Below, piece after piece: positions 42,708 to 51,500 of a stretch of DNA of 64,000 nt; positions within the stretch are counted from its first letter, which is position 1; each line of letters starts with the position of its first letter. Source of the DNA: Bacteroidota bacterium (GTDB lineage: Bacteria > Bacteroidota > Bacteroidia > Chitinophagales > Chitinophagaceae). Both the position numbers and the translations under genes were made by a program. The notes below the pieces were generated by a model. The model was not told where the DNA came from. It did no database searches and worked only from the letters and a program-made list of their open reading frames with translations. The stretch spans positions 186,001 to 250,000 of the forward strand of contig CANHGS010000002.1 of assembly GCA_947460595.1 (NCBI GenBank). Reading direction: 5' to 3'.

Positions 42708-43610
42708 CTATGGTTGGTAAGCAGGGTGAAAGCGTTGTAAGGTATCGCGCAAAAAGTCTCGGTCAAGATGGGTATAGATTTCAGTGGTGGTAATGCTTTC
42801 ATGGCCTAACATTTCTTGAACGGCCCTTAAATCGGCCCCGCCTTCTACTAAATGGGTGGCAAAAGAGTGTCTGAATGTGTGGGGGGAGACGTTTTTTTGA
42901 ATACCAGCTTTGTTCACCATCTCTTTGATTATATAAAAAATCATTACCCTGCTAAGTCCTTTTCCCCTTCTATTTAAAAAAATAATGTCTTCAAAACCTT
43001 TTTGAATGGGTTGACTATTTCTGGTATGATTGATATACAATTTAATGTACTTAATAGCCTCTCTTCCAATGGGTACCAGTCTCTCTTTATCTCCTTTGCC
43101 GGTTACTCTTACAAATCCCAAATCTGGATAAAAGCAAGATAGTTTTAAGTTGATCAATTCTGTTACCCTCAGCCCGCAGCTATACATGGTTTCCAAAATG
43201 GCTTTGTTTCTAGCGCCTTCTGGGCTACTTTGGTCTATTTGAGTAATGACTAATTCTATTTCTTCAAAGCTCAAAGTATCTGGAAGTCTTCTTTTGGTTT
43301 TGGGTGCTTCCAAAAGGGTAGACGGGTCTTGCCTACAAATCTGTTCCATTAAACAGTATTTGTAAAAATTTCTAATGCCTGAAATAATTCTTGCTTGAGA
43401 ATTGGCAGTCATACCCAGTTCCCCAATCCATTTTACAAAAGTTTGCAAGTCTTTTAAATCTATCTCTGAAGGGCTTTTGAGTTCTTTACTCAATTGAATC
43501 CATTGAGTTAATTTTTCTACGTCATGCAAATAAGCATCTACTGAGTGCTCACTCATAGACCGCTCTAATTGTAGATAAGCTTTGTATCCTTTTTTATAAG
43601 GTTCCCACAT
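42708..43610 (-). CDS. xerD: Tyrosine recombinase XerD
   Basis: A 300-residue site-specific recombinase that resolves chromosome dimers. The N-terminal SAM-like core-binding domain (about 5-90) is followed by the catalytic domain with Arg in SCGLRVTELINLKL (about 149-162), Lys in VTGKGDKERLVPIG (about 174-187), HTFRHSFATHLVEGG (about 245-259), LGHESI (about 268-273) and the nucleophile Tyr in TEIYTHLD (about 277-284). Full length and a complete R-K-H-R-H-Y set, with no mobile-element neighbours, favour the housekeeping XerD role. Confidence 0.9.
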   Translation of the reverse strand: MWEPYKKGYKAYLQLERSMSEHSVDAYLHDVEKLTQWIQLSKELKSPSEIDLKDLQTFVKWIGELGMTANSQARIISGIRNFYKYCLMEQICRQDPSTLLEAPKTKRRLPDTLSFEEIELVITQIDQSSPEGARNKAILETMYSCGLRVTELINLKLSCFYPDLGFVRVTGKGDKERLVPIGREAIKYIKLYINHTRNSQPIQKGFEDIIFLNRRGKGLSRVMIFYIIKEMVNKAGIQKNVSPHTFRHSFATHLVEGGADLRAVQEMLGHESITTTEIYTHLDRDFLRDTLQRFHPAYQP

Positions 43611-43750
43611 CTTAATATAACTATTCTTAAAAATCCAGCTATCCTTTCAAATATCGGTACTAATTCCGAGAAACCTTTTTCTATAACAGTTGCTCATATT
43701 ACATGAATCCTTAAATTCGCTGAATGCCATTAATAAAACGCAGCATCAAC

Positions 43751-44278
43751 ATGTTAGTGAACCTGAGATCCTTCAAGCAAAAAGTCCGCCATCACCAAAA
43801 AGCATTCAAGTCTTATCTTGGTAAGATTGAAAAGAATCCGCCTAGAGGGTTAGACAAAATAGCTGAGAAAATTGATGCAGAAGTTTGGCAAGAAGTAGAC
43901 TGCTTAAGTTGTGCCAACTGTTGTAAATCTATGTCTCCTACCTTTACCAACAAAGACCTTAAAACAATTGCGGCTCATGTAGAAATGTCTGTGGCTGAAT
44001 TTAAAGAGAAATGGTTGGTCTACGATAAAAAAGACGGGGACTGGATGAATAGAAAACAGCCTTGTCAGTTCTTGAATCTGGATAGCAATATGTGTAGTAT
44101 TTATGAAGTAAGACCAGATGATTGCGCCGGATTTCCGCACCTCAAGAAAAAGAAGATGACTACCTATATACACGTGCATCAGCAAAACGTAAGTTATTGC
44201 CCGGCTACCTTTAAAATGGTTGAAAAAATGATGGAGCAGGGGGTGAAACCGGAGAAGAAAGTGAAGAGTGAAGAGTGA
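43751..44278 (+). CDS. YkgJ-family cysteine-cluster protein
   Basis: A 175-residue protein with the YkgJ (zinc- or iron-binding) Cys cluster: DCLSCANCCKSMSPTF (about 50-65, CxxCxxCC), KQPCQFLNLDSNMCSIYEVR (about 95-115) and DDCAGFPHLKKKK. Function is unknown; some members are proposed Fe-S or Zn chelating proteins. I start at ATG 43751 (MLVNLRSFKQKVR) rather than 43724. The last five codons and the stop TGA are formed by a GTGAAGA repeat, so the C-terminus (VKSEE) is repeat-derived. Confidence 0.84.
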   Translation: MLVNLRSFKQKVRHHQKAFKSYLGKIEKNPPRGLDKIAEKIDAEVWQEVDCLSCANCCKSMSPTFTNKDLKTIAAHVEMSVAEFKEKWLVYDKKDGDWMNRKQPCQFLNLDSNMCSIYEVRPDDCAGFPHLKKKKMTTYIHVHQQNVSYCPATFKMVEKMMEQGVKPEKKVKSEE

Positions 44279-44284
44279 AGAGTG
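44261..44284 (+). repeat. Short GTGAAGA array forming the end of the ykgJ-like gene
   Basis: Three GTGAAGA copies in tandem plus a partial fourth. The array encodes the last residues and the stop codon of the YkgJ-like protein and runs 6 nt past it. Orientation relative to the gene is the same as in the two longer arrays. Confidence 0.85.
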
Positions 44285-44332
44285 GCTTGTCTATTAATAG
44301 CCATTAACTGCTTATAAATAACTGATAATCAG

Positions 44333-44689
44333 TTAGAAGTAAACATCCTCTAGCAAGAGTATTTCCTTTACTGAATTTGACTCCATAGTAATGGAAACTA
44401 CGTTGAATTGTAGGTATTTCCATTGTTTGTGTTGAAATTGATAGGCCTCTGCAGCATTTTTTAGGAAATGCATTTTCTTCTTGCTAATACTTTGTTCAGG
44501 CCAACCAAATGCTATGGAATGCCTGGTTTTTACCTCAATAATCTGTAGGATTTTATCCTTTGCGGCAATGATATCTATTTCTAAATGATGGTGTCTCCAG
44601 TTACGCTCTAGTATGGAGTAGCCTTTTTCCTCCAAGAATACGGTTGCCGCATTTTCCCCTGTTTTTCCTGTTTGATGGTTCTGGTACAT
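44333..44689 (-). CDS. YraN-family (UPF0102) nuclease-fold protein
   Basis: A 118-residue protein of the UPF0102/YraN family with a restriction-endonuclease-like fold. GKTGENAATVFLEEKGYSIL (about 7-26), HHLEIDIIAAKDKILQIIEV (with Glu-Asp..Glu-x-Lys type catalytic residues, about 34-53) and KTRHS fit well. It is sometimes found with rnhB; here it is divergent from manA and overlaps only with an unused extended start of that gene. The ATG 44689 matches relatives better than 44698. Confidence 0.87.
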   Translation of the reverse strand: MYQNHQTGKTGENAATVFLEEKGYSILERNWRHHHLEIDIIAAKDKILQIIEVKTRHSIAFGWPEQSISKKKMHFLKNAAEAYQFQHKQWKYLQFNVVSITMESNSVKEILLLEDVYF

Positions 44690-44758
44690 TTGAAACAATT
44701 TTATCAGCTTATAGCCGTTTTAAAGTATTCAAGTTCTCTAAAGCTTAAAATTCCAACA

Positions 44759-45958
44759 ATGCAAGCGCCTATCAAAATATTCAAACTAAAAGGATTCAAC
44801 CAACACTATGCCTGGGGTGGGTATCATTTTATCCCAGATTTGTTGGGCATTCCTAATCCAGAAAACAAGCCATTTGCCGAATATTGGATGGGAGCACACC
44901 CTTCTGCATCTTCAAAATTAATCACTGCTGAGGAAGAAGTATTGTTAAGTGAATTGATTCAAAAAAATCCTGAAGCAGCATTGACCAAAGAAGTTTATCA
45001 AAAATTTGGAGAACTGCCTTATCTACTCAAAGTATTGGACGTAAAAGATATGTTGTCTATTCAAGTTCACCCAACAAAGGCAGAAGCTGAAAAAGGCTTT
45101 GACGCAGAAGAAGCAGCGGGTATACCCATTAATGCGCCCAATAGAAATTACAAAGACCGCAATCATAAGCCAGAAGTGATGGTGGCTTTGAGTGATTTTT
45201 GGTTATTGCATGGATTTAAAGAGAAGTCCTTGCTTGAAAAAACATTGGAAGAAGTACCGGAATTTAATATTCTCTTGCCCCTATTTAGAAGAGAAGGTTA
45301 CAAAGCTTTGTACCAATTTGTCATGGAAATGACGCAACAGGAAGCCAATGTTTTTTTAATGCACGTGGTTAAAAGAGAAATTCGTAGAAAATTAGACGGG
45401 GAATTAACCAAGGCTGATCCAGGATGGTGGGTGGCCAAATTATTTGAAAAGGGTCAGCCCATTGGCGATATTGATAAAGGGGTATTCTCTATCTATTTTT
45501 TCAATATTGTCCATGCCAAACCTGGTGAAGCCGTATTTCAAGGCGCAGGACTGCCGCATGCTTATTTAGAAGGGCAGAATATAGAATTGATGGCCAATAG
45601 CGATAATGTATTGAGAGGTGGGCTAACACCCAAGTATATTGATGTGCCAGAATTAATGAAACATACCCTTTTTGAAGGAATTATACCCAATGTAATGAAG
45701 GGGATTGAAACTAGAATAGGTGAGAAAAGTTATCCTTGTCCAGTACCTGATTTTGCCATAAGCAACATTTCTTTACACGGAAATAGTAGTTATGCCAATC
45801 TTACAGAGGGGTTAGAACTATTTATAGTTACAGAAGGTGGGGCGGTCATTAATAATCACTTAGTGGTTAAAAAAGGGGAGGCCCTTTGCATGCTACCAGG
45901 AGCATCTTATGAAATTCAAAGTTCCGGAGAATGTACGCTGTACAAGGCTTTTGTATAG
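44759..45958 (+). CDS. manA: Mannose-6-phosphate isomerase, class I
   Basis: A 399-residue zinc enzyme that interconverts mannose-6-P and fructose-6-P. KGFNQHYAWGGYHFIPDLLG (about 11-30), AEYWMGAHPSASSKL (about 41-55), LLKVLDVKDMLSIQVHPTKA (about 88-107), NHKPEVMVALSDFWLLHGF (about 137-155), GLPHAYLEGQNIELMANSDN and LRGGLTPKYID (about 283-293) contain the zinc ligands and active-site Arg. The ATG at 44759 begins the conserved domain; an upstream ATG at 44672 would overlap yraN. Confidence 0.92.
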   Translation: MQAPIKIFKLKGFNQHYAWGGYHFIPDLLGIPNPENKPFAEYWMGAHPSASSKLITAEEEVLLSELIQKNPEAALTKEVYQKFGELPYLLKVLDVKDMLSIQVHPTKAEAEKGFDAEEAAGIPINAPNRNYKDRNHKPEVMVALSDFWLLHGFKEKSLLEKTLEEVPEFNILLPLFRREGYKALYQFVMEMTQQEANVFLMHVVKREIRRKLDGELTKADPGWWVAKLFEKGQPIGDIDKGVFSIYFFNIVHAKPGEAVFQGAGLPHAYLEGQNIELMANSDNVLRGGLTPKYIDVPELMKHTLFEGIIPNVMKGIETRIGEKSYPCPVPDFAISNISLHGNSSYANLTEGLELFIVTEGGAVINNHLVVKKGEALCMLPGASYEIQSSGECTLYKAFV

Positions 45959-46041
45959 CTTATACCCGCGTTCTTCACAAATTGCTAAAAAACCTTTTAT
46001 CGAATCTATTTTCGCCTATTTTTGCCTTGAAATTGACAATA

Positions 46042-46605
46042 ATGAAATTGAACAAAAATCTATTTATCTCTTTAATCCTGTTGGTAGTTGTGGCCGCAGT
46101 ATATCGCATTATTCCCAATAGGCCTTATGGATTTGCACCACAGATTGCCATGGCTCTGTTTGGAGGAGCTTTTTTTGTAAAAAACAAACAATGGGCTTTT
46201 GCTTTGCCTGTTCTATCTATGTTTCTTTCTGATCTTTTGTATCAAGGATTGTATAGTCTGGGATACGCAGATATTCAGGGATTTTATAGTGGTCAATGGA
46301 TGAACTATTTATTGATTGCTTCCTTAACTGTTTTTGGATTCATGATTAGTAGTATGAAGATTGGTAAAGTGGTTATTGCCAGCCTTGGTGCACCAACTGT
46401 TTATTTCTTGCTGTCAAATGGCATGGTTTGGATGGGTGGAGGTGGATACAACCATCCCAAGACCTTCAGCGGTTTAATACTTACTTTAACCGATGGTATT
46501 CCATTTTACCAGAATTCTCTGGCAGGTACCATTGTCTTTTCTGCTATTCTGTTTGGTGGATATTATTTTCTTAGAAGTGCCTACGGCAATAAGCAAGTTG
46601 CTTAA
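46042..46605 (+). CDS. DUF6580 membrane protein (putative transport protein)
   Basis: A 187-residue protein with five to six membrane helices, NRPYGFAPQIAMALFGGAFF (about 27-46), LPVLSMFLSDLLYQGLYSLG, and a final FYQNSLAGTIVFSAILFGGY with YYFLRSAYG. This pattern fits the DUF6580 group, which resembles ECF-transporter S components. The substrate is unknown. The ATG at 46042 follows TATTTTTG (46017-46024), a candidate -7 element with a weak -33 box; the long upstream ORF extension is in the manA 3' end. Confidence 0.72.
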   Translation: MKLNKNLFISLILLVVVAAVYRIIPNRPYGFAPQIAMALFGGAFFVKNKQWAFALPVLSMFLSDLLYQGLYSLGYADIQGFYSGQWMNYLLIASLTVFGFMISSMKIGKVVIASLGAPTVYFLLSNGMVWMGGGGYNHPKTFSGLILTLTDGIPFYQNSLAGTIVFSAILFGGYYFLRSAYGNKQVA

Positions 46606-46625
46606 TTGTTCATTTCAACATATGC

Positions 46626-46665
46626 AAACAGAAAAGCCGCATTATTGCGGCTTTTCTGTTTTTTA
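46626..46665 (+). terminator. Strong terminator after the DUF6580 gene
   Basis: AACAGAAAAGCCGCA-TTAT-TGCGGCTTTTCTGTT gives a 15-bp perfect stem followed by TTTT. It also faces the 3' end of the convergent RNase H gene. Confidence 0.9.
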
Positions 46666-46730
46666 AATGCTACAATTTTACAAATATTTGGAGCCCTTTC
46701 TATTCCAACTAATTAAGACATGGAAAGGGA

Positions 46731-47207
46731 TTAGCTAGGATTTTCCAATTCATATCCTTCATCAACCAATAAATTCCCGCCGTCTGCCGCTGTTGTTGCT
46801 AATTCATCACATCGGTTGTTCATGGCATTATCAGCATGCCCCTTTACCCAAACAAATCTTAATTGAAAATCCTTTCTTAAGCGGTGGAAAATCATCCAAA
46901 GGTCTTTGTTTTTCTTGCCTCCTTTAAAGTCTGTTTTGATCCAATTATCCAACCATTTTTTTTCAACCGTATTTACTACGTATTGACTATCGGTATAAAT
47001 AGTAGCAGCAATATTTTTCTTATTCAAAGATTCAAGTGCCCTAATCACCCCTAGTAATTCCATGCGATTATTAGTGGTTAACCTATAACCACAGGAGAGT
47101 TCTTTTCTGGCTTGTCCCCAAATTAAAACTACGCCATAGCCTCCTCTGCCAGGATTGCCTCTAGATGATCCGTCTGTATAGATGCGTAAAGGATGTTTTT
47201 CTTGCAT
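46731..47207 (-). CDS. rnhA: Ribonuclease HI
   Basis: A 158-residue nuclease that cuts RNA in RNA-DNA hybrids. Catalytic residues are Asp in IYTDGSSRGNPG (about 9-20), Glu in NRMELLGVIRALE (about 47-59), Asp in IYTDSQYVVNTV (about 69-80) and Asp in NNRCDELATTAA (about 129-140). It contains the basic-protrusion loop KKNKDLWMIFHRL seen in E. coli RNase HI. It is co-directional with PhzF (gap 11 nt). Confidence 0.94.
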   Translation of the reverse strand: MQEKHPLRIYTDGSSRGNPGRGGYGVVLIWGQARKELSCGYRLTTNNRMELLGVIRALESLNKKNIAATIYTDSQYVVNTVEKKWLDNWIKTDFKGGKKNKDLWMIFHRLRKDFQLRFVWVKGHADNAMNNRCDELATTAADGGNLLVDEGYELENPS

Positions 47208-47218
47208 GAATAAGAGAA

Positions 47219-48010
47219 CTAGTTAATTTGAAAATGCCCCTTTAAATAGGTAATGGCTTTGCCCGTTATTGCTACCCGATTACCCATTAGTTCTAATTGT
47301 AAATAGCCTGTTCTAGCTGATAATTGAATGGCGCTTAAACTAATTTTATTAAAATGGGCTGCCCAATAAGGAGTCATAATGGTATGTGCTGATCCCGTAA
47401 CCGGGTCTTCATTTACACCACTTTGTGGATAGAAACACCTTGACACAAAATCTGTTTCCAAACCTATGGCTGTTGCAATAACACCACGGGCTTTAACCAT
47501 GGCTAGTTTACTAAAATCTGGTTGTAAGTCTATAATAGCTTGTTGGTTTGGTAATACCACCATATAGTCAAATGATGTTTTAAAAACTGGGGCTATTTCT
47601 ATACCTAAACCTTCAAAAAGCCCCTCAGGAATTTCAGCTACCGCTTCCGGAGGATTGGATGGAAAATTGAGTGTAATACTAGCATCTTGGTTTCTAGTAA
47701 CTTCTAAAGGGCCACTTTTAGAATAAAATACAATCTTATTGGTGGGATAATTAAGGAGGGTATACAAAACATGTGCAGCAGCCAATGTTGCGTGTCCACA
47801 AAGTTTTACTTCAGTACTGGGTGTGAACCATCGTATATAAAATCCATCGGCCTGCGGCACAAAAAATACGGTTTCAGATAAGTTGTTTTCTGCCGCCAAT
47901 TGTTGCATGGTTTCATCTGTTAACCATGTTTCTAGCGGGCAAACCGCTGCAGGATTGCCTGTAAATAAATGCGCTGCAAATGCGTCTACTATATAAATAG
48001 GATATTCCAT
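47219..48010 (-). CDS. PhzF-family isomerase
   Basis: A 263-residue PhzF/diaminopimelate-epimerase-fold protein. YIVDAFAAHLFTGNPAAVC (about 6-24), AAENNLSETVFFV with the catalytic Glu (about 40-52), IRWFTPSTEVKLCGHATLAA (about 59-78) and NEDPVTGSAHTIMTPYW (about 205-221) are diagnostic. Substrate is unknown; phenazine genes are absent, so it is probably a generic isomerase. It lies upstream of rnhA in the same direction. Confidence 0.88.
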   Translation of the reverse strand: MEYPIYIVDAFAAHLFTGNPAAVCPLETWLTDETMQQLAAENNLSETVFFVPQADGFYIRWFTPSTEVKLCGHATLAAAHVLYTLLNYPTNKIVFYSKSGPLEVTRNQDASITLNFPSNPPEAVAEIPEGLFEGLGIEIAPVFKTSFDYMVVLPNQQAIIDLQPDFSKLAMVKARGVIATAIGLETDFVSRCFYPQSGVNEDPVTGSAHTIMTPYWAAHFNKISLSAIQLSARTGYLQLELMGNRVAITGKAITYLKGHFQIN

Positions 48011-48086
48011 CAGTCCTTAACTATTAATTCCAACAAAGAAACTTAAATAGCACAAGAATTGAACAGTGTTTCAAAATTTCCTAAGA

Positions 48087-49715
48087 TTAAACTTGGAAGA
48101 CACCGGTTTTAAATGCCTCCATGTCTGGATTGTGATTGGCGGCATTGATGGCTTCAGAAATTAAATTTCTGGTATCGGTAGGTTCTATAATCGCATCTAC
48201 CCAAAGCCTAGCTGCGGCATAAAAGGGAGATGTTTGTTTTTCATACCTATTTTTAATAGTGTCTAATAATTTCTTTTCTTCTTCTGGGCTAATCACTTGT
48301 CCCTTGGCTTTTAAAGTACTTACTTGAATTTGTAAAAGCGTGTTGGCAGCTTGGTCTCCACCCATCACGGCAATTCTAGCTGAGGGCCATGCATAAATAA
48401 ACCTTGGATCATAAGCCTTGCCGCACATGGCATAATTGCCTGCACCAAAACTATTGCCAATGATAATGGTGATTTTGGGTACCACGGAATTGGCTACCGC
48501 ATTGACTAGTTTAGCACCATCTTTAATGATGCCACTATGTTCACTTCTGCTACCTACCATAAAACCAGTAACGTCTTGTAAGAATACTAATGGAATCTTT
48601 TTTTGGTTGCAATTCATGATAAATCGCGCAGCTTTATCGGCACTATCATTATAAATAACGCCCCCAATTTGCATTTCACCTTTTTTGTTTTTGCTGACCA
48701 ATCGTTGGTTGGCCACAATGCCAACGGACCAGCCATCAATTCTAGCATAGCCACATAAAATAGATTTGCCGTAGTCTTGTTTAAACTGGTCAAATTTGCT
48801 ATCATCTACCAACCTTTCTATGATTTCTAACATGTCATAAGGTTTGGCATTGCCTACAGGCATTTGTCCTAAAATTGCTTCAGTTGCTTTTTTAGGAAGG
48901 ATAGGATTTGTTCTGTTGAAACCTGCTTTTGGTTTGTCTCCTAAGCTACCCATCAACAATTTAATATGATCTAAACAGGCTTCTTCTGTAGGGAATTTAT
49001 AATCAGCAATTCCACTGATTTCAGTATGGGTTACGGCTCCTCCAAGGGTCTCGTTGTCTATATTTTCACCAATAGCAGCCTTAACCAAATAGGATCCTGC
49101 CAAAAAAATACTTCCATTACCTTCTACCATTAATGTTTCATCACTCATGATAGGCAAATAGGCTCCACCAGCAACACAAGCTCCCATAACAGCCGCAATT
49201 TGGGTAATACCCATGGCACTCATTCTGGCATTGTTTCTAAAAATTCTACCAAAATGTTCTTTGTCTGGAAAAATCTCGTCTTGCAGGGGCAGATAAACGC
49301 CCGCACTATCTACCAAGTAAATAATGGGAAGTTTATTTTCCATAGCAATTTCTTGCATTCGTAAATTTTTCTTACCCGTTATTGGGAACCAGGCGCCAGC
49401 TTTTACCGTTTGATCATTGGCCACAATGACTACCTGTCTTCCACTCACATAACCTATTCCTGCAACAGTGCCGCCTGCTGGACAACCACCTTCTGCTTCA
49501 TACATGTCAAATCCTGCAAATGCACCAATTTCAACAAAAGGACTTTCTGGGTCACAGAGATAAGTAATTCTTTCTCGAGCACTAAGTTTATTCCTTTCCT
49601 TTTGTTTGGCCATTGATTTGGTACCACCCCCCAAATGAATCTGTTGTAGGTGTTGGTTGGTTTTACTAATCAATAGTTTCATCCAATCTTCATTGCTATT
49701 ATAAGTGGTATCCAT
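48087..49715 (-). CDS. Acyl-CoA carboxylase carboxyltransferase (beta) subunit
   Basis: A 542-residue biotin-dependent carboxyltransferase. LGGGTKSMAKQKERNKLSAR (about 31-50), SAGVYLPLQDEIFPD, GVIYNDSADKAARFI, FLQDVTGFMVGS (about 374-385) and NSFGAGNYAMCGKAYDPRF with SARIAVMGGDQAANTL fit the methylcrotonyl-CoA/geranyl-CoA type more than propionyl-CoA. No alpha (biotin) subunit is adjacent. The ATG at 49715 is preferred to 49757: the latter overlaps a good promoter at 49738-49772. Confidence 0.87.
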   Translation of the reverse strand: MDTTYNSNEDWMKLLISKTNQHLQQIHLGGGTKSMAKQKERNKLSARERITYLCDPESPFVEIGAFAGFDMYEAEGGCPAGGTVAGIGYVSGRQVVIVANDQTVKAGAWFPITGKKNLRMQEIAMENKLPIIYLVDSAGVYLPLQDEIFPDKEHFGRIFRNNARMSAMGITQIAAVMGACVAGGAYLPIMSDETLMVEGNGSIFLAGSYLVKAAIGENIDNETLGGAVTHTEISGIADYKFPTEEACLDHIKLLMGSLGDKPKAGFNRTNPILPKKATEAILGQMPVGNAKPYDMLEIIERLVDDSKFDQFKQDYGKSILCGYARIDGWSVGIVANQRLVSKNKKGEMQIGGVIYNDSADKAARFIMNCNQKKIPLVFLQDVTGFMVGSRSEHSGIIKDGAKLVNAVANSVVPKITIIIGNSFGAGNYAMCGKAYDPRFIYAWPSARIAVMGGDQAANTLLQIQVSTLKAKGQVISPEEEKKLLDTIKNRYEKQTSPFYAAARLWVDAIIEPTDTRNLISEAINAANHNPDMEAFKTGVFQV

Positions 49716-49737
49716 ATGCGAACATTTGTTAGTATGG

Positions 49738-49772
49738 CAAATATAGGGGCAAGTCATGGCTTATGGGTCAAA
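49738..49772 (-). promoter_or_regulatory. Promoter of the acyl-CoA carboxylase gene
   Basis: On the minus strand TTTG (49772-49769), 23 nt, TATATTTG (49745-49738). The distance to the ATG at 49715 is 22 nt. This location rules against the upstream start at 49757. Confidence 0.5.
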
Positions 49773-49830
49773 CTGGATATGGATTTTAACGCAACCTTAG
49801 AAGCTAAGATAATTGAACTATATTTATACT

Positions 49831-51432
49831 ATGTCGTACGATTATATTATAGTAGGGGCTGGGTCTGCAGGTTCCGTATTGGCCAATAGATTGAGTGAAG
49901 ACAAGGCTAACAAAGTGTTATTGATAGAAGCTGGTAAACCAGATAAGAAATTAGAAATTCATATTCCGGGCGCCTATACAAAATTAAACCATAGCCATGT
50001 TGATTGGGCATTCTGGACGGAACCTCAAGAACATGTCTTGGGCAGAAAAATTTTTATTCCAAGAGGAAAAACATTGGGTGGTAGTAGTTCTACCAATGCT
50101 ATGGCCTATGTTAGGGGTAACCAGGCTGATTTTAATGAATGGGCAAGTTTGGGGAATCCTGGATGGGATTATGCTTCAGTGTTACCATTTTTTAAAAAAT
50201 CAGAATCCAATGAACAATTAGGGGAGCCATATCATGGTCAAGATGGCTTATTGAATGTGACATTTTCCAAGCAACCATCTGCTTTAGCGGCTGTTTTTAT
50301 AGATGCGTGCAAAGAAAATGGGATTCCCGAAAATCCTGATTATAATGGGGAGGAGCAAATAGGCGCAAGTCTTTTGCAATTCACCATCAAAAATAATCAA
50401 CGTCATAGTGCTGCAAAAGCATTCCTAAAGCCAATTATGAACAGACCCAATCTGACTATTAGAACGGGAACACTGGTCAAAAGGGTGATTATTGAAGATG
50501 GCGCAGCCGTAGGGGTAGAAGTATTAACCCATGATAGCAATTCAGAAAGAATCAACTGTAACAAAGAGGTTATTCTCTGTGCAGGTGCTTTGCAATCGCC
50601 CCAACTACTAATGCTTTCTGGCATTGGCGATCAAACTGAATTAAGGATGCATGGGATTGATGTATTTAAGCACCTTCCTGGCGTAGGAAAAAACCTGCAA
50701 GATCATGTGTGGTCAGGGGTTAGTGGCTCCTCGAATATTCCTTCAGGCAATAGTTTGATCAAGCCTTGGAAAATGTTTAAGGCTTTATTACAACACCAAT
50801 TATTCAAAAAAGGACCTTTGGGGAATAGTCCATTGGAAGCTAATGCGTTCATAAAATCGGATGCTAGTTTAGAAAGACCAGATATTCAATTGCATTTTGC
50901 ACCCATTGGTATTGCCAATGATTATTCTACCGATATCTATAAATTAGAAACCTTTGCCAAAGAAGATGGATTTGGTATTTTATCAATCTTAGTTAGACCA
51001 GAAAGTAGGGGTTATATTGCCTTAAATAGCGCCAACCCCAAGGAAGCCCCCATTATCCAACCCAATTTGCTCAGTAGTCCAAAGGATAGAGAATTACTAT
51101 TAAAAGCTTTAAAAAAATCCATTGCAATAGTCAATAGTGATAGTTTTAAGTCTATTTGCCCAGAAGGGGTAAGTTTTCCAGCATTACCTGCAACAGATGA
51201 ACAATTGATGGAACATATCTTCAGAAGTTTGGAAACGCTCTATCATCCGGTGGGCACTTGTAAAATGGGACAAGATGCTATGGCCGTGGTTGATGCTAGT
51301 CTACAGGTAATAGGGATTCGTAAATTAAGGGTAGCAGACGCTTCCATCATGCCAACCATTGTTTCTGGCAATACCAATGCCGCCGTTATCATGATAGGCG
51401 AAAAAGCATCCCAATTGGTCCTCAACCAATAA
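49831..51432 (+). CDS. GMC-family FAD oxidoreductase (choline dehydrogenase-like)
   Basis: A 533-residue flavoenzyme. The FAD-binding YDYIIVGAGSAGSVLANRL (residues 3-21), GMC signature 1 GGSSSTNAMAYVRGNQADFN (about 84-103), signature 2 GALQSPQLLMLSGIGD (about 251-266) and the C-terminal ETLYHPVGTCKMG (catalytic His, about 467-479) with SGNTNAAVIMIGEKAS are complete. The alcohol substrate is unknown. The ATG 49831 (MSYDYIIVG) is preferred to the TTG 49813. It faces the carboxylase gene divergently. Confidence 0.9.
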   Translation: MSYDYIIVGAGSAGSVLANRLSEDKANKVLLIEAGKPDKKLEIHIPGAYTKLNHSHVDWAFWTEPQEHVLGRKIFIPRGKTLGGSSSTNAMAYVRGNQADFNEWASLGNPGWDYASVLPFFKKSESNEQLGEPYHGQDGLLNVTFSKQPSALAAVFIDACKENGIPENPDYNGEEQIGASLLQFTIKNNQRHSAAKAFLKPIMNRPNLTIRTGTLVKRVIIEDGAAVGVEVLTHDSNSERINCNKEVILCAGALQSPQLLMLSGIGDQTELRMHGIDVFKHLPGVGKNLQDHVWSGVSGSSNIPSGNSLIKPWKMFKALLQHQLFKKGPLGNSPLEANAFIKSDASLERPDIQLHFAPIGIANDYSTDIYKLETFAKEDGFGILSILVRPESRGYIALNSANPKEAPIIQPNLLSSPKDRELLLKALKKSIAIVNSDSFKSICPEGVSFPALPATDEQLMEHIFRSLETLYHPVGTCKMGQDAMAVVDASLQVIGIRKLRVADASIMPTIVSGNTNAAVIMIGEKASQLVLNQ

Positions 51433-51450
51433 AATTTGCTATTTATTGTG

Positions 51451-51481
51451 TTTGAAATACACATTGTTTTGTTTAGTTTTA
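51451..51481 (+). promoter_or_regulatory. Promoter of malQ
   Basis: TTTG (51451-51454), 19 nt, TAGTTTTA (51474-51481), matching the phylum consensus except for the last base. It is followed by a rare Shine-Dalgarno-like GAGGA (51494-51498) just ahead of the TTG start. Confidence 0.55.
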
Positions 51482-51500
51482 CAACACAAAAACGAGGACC

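Noticed and set aside
42708..43610. Tyrosine recombinase as sign of an integrated element
   Set aside because: Length, motifs and housekeeping context fit XerD; no att repeats, phage or conjugation genes are near.
44672..44758. Upstream 29-codon extension of manA
   Set aside because: It overlaps yraN antisense and adds sequence before the conserved start of the isomerase.
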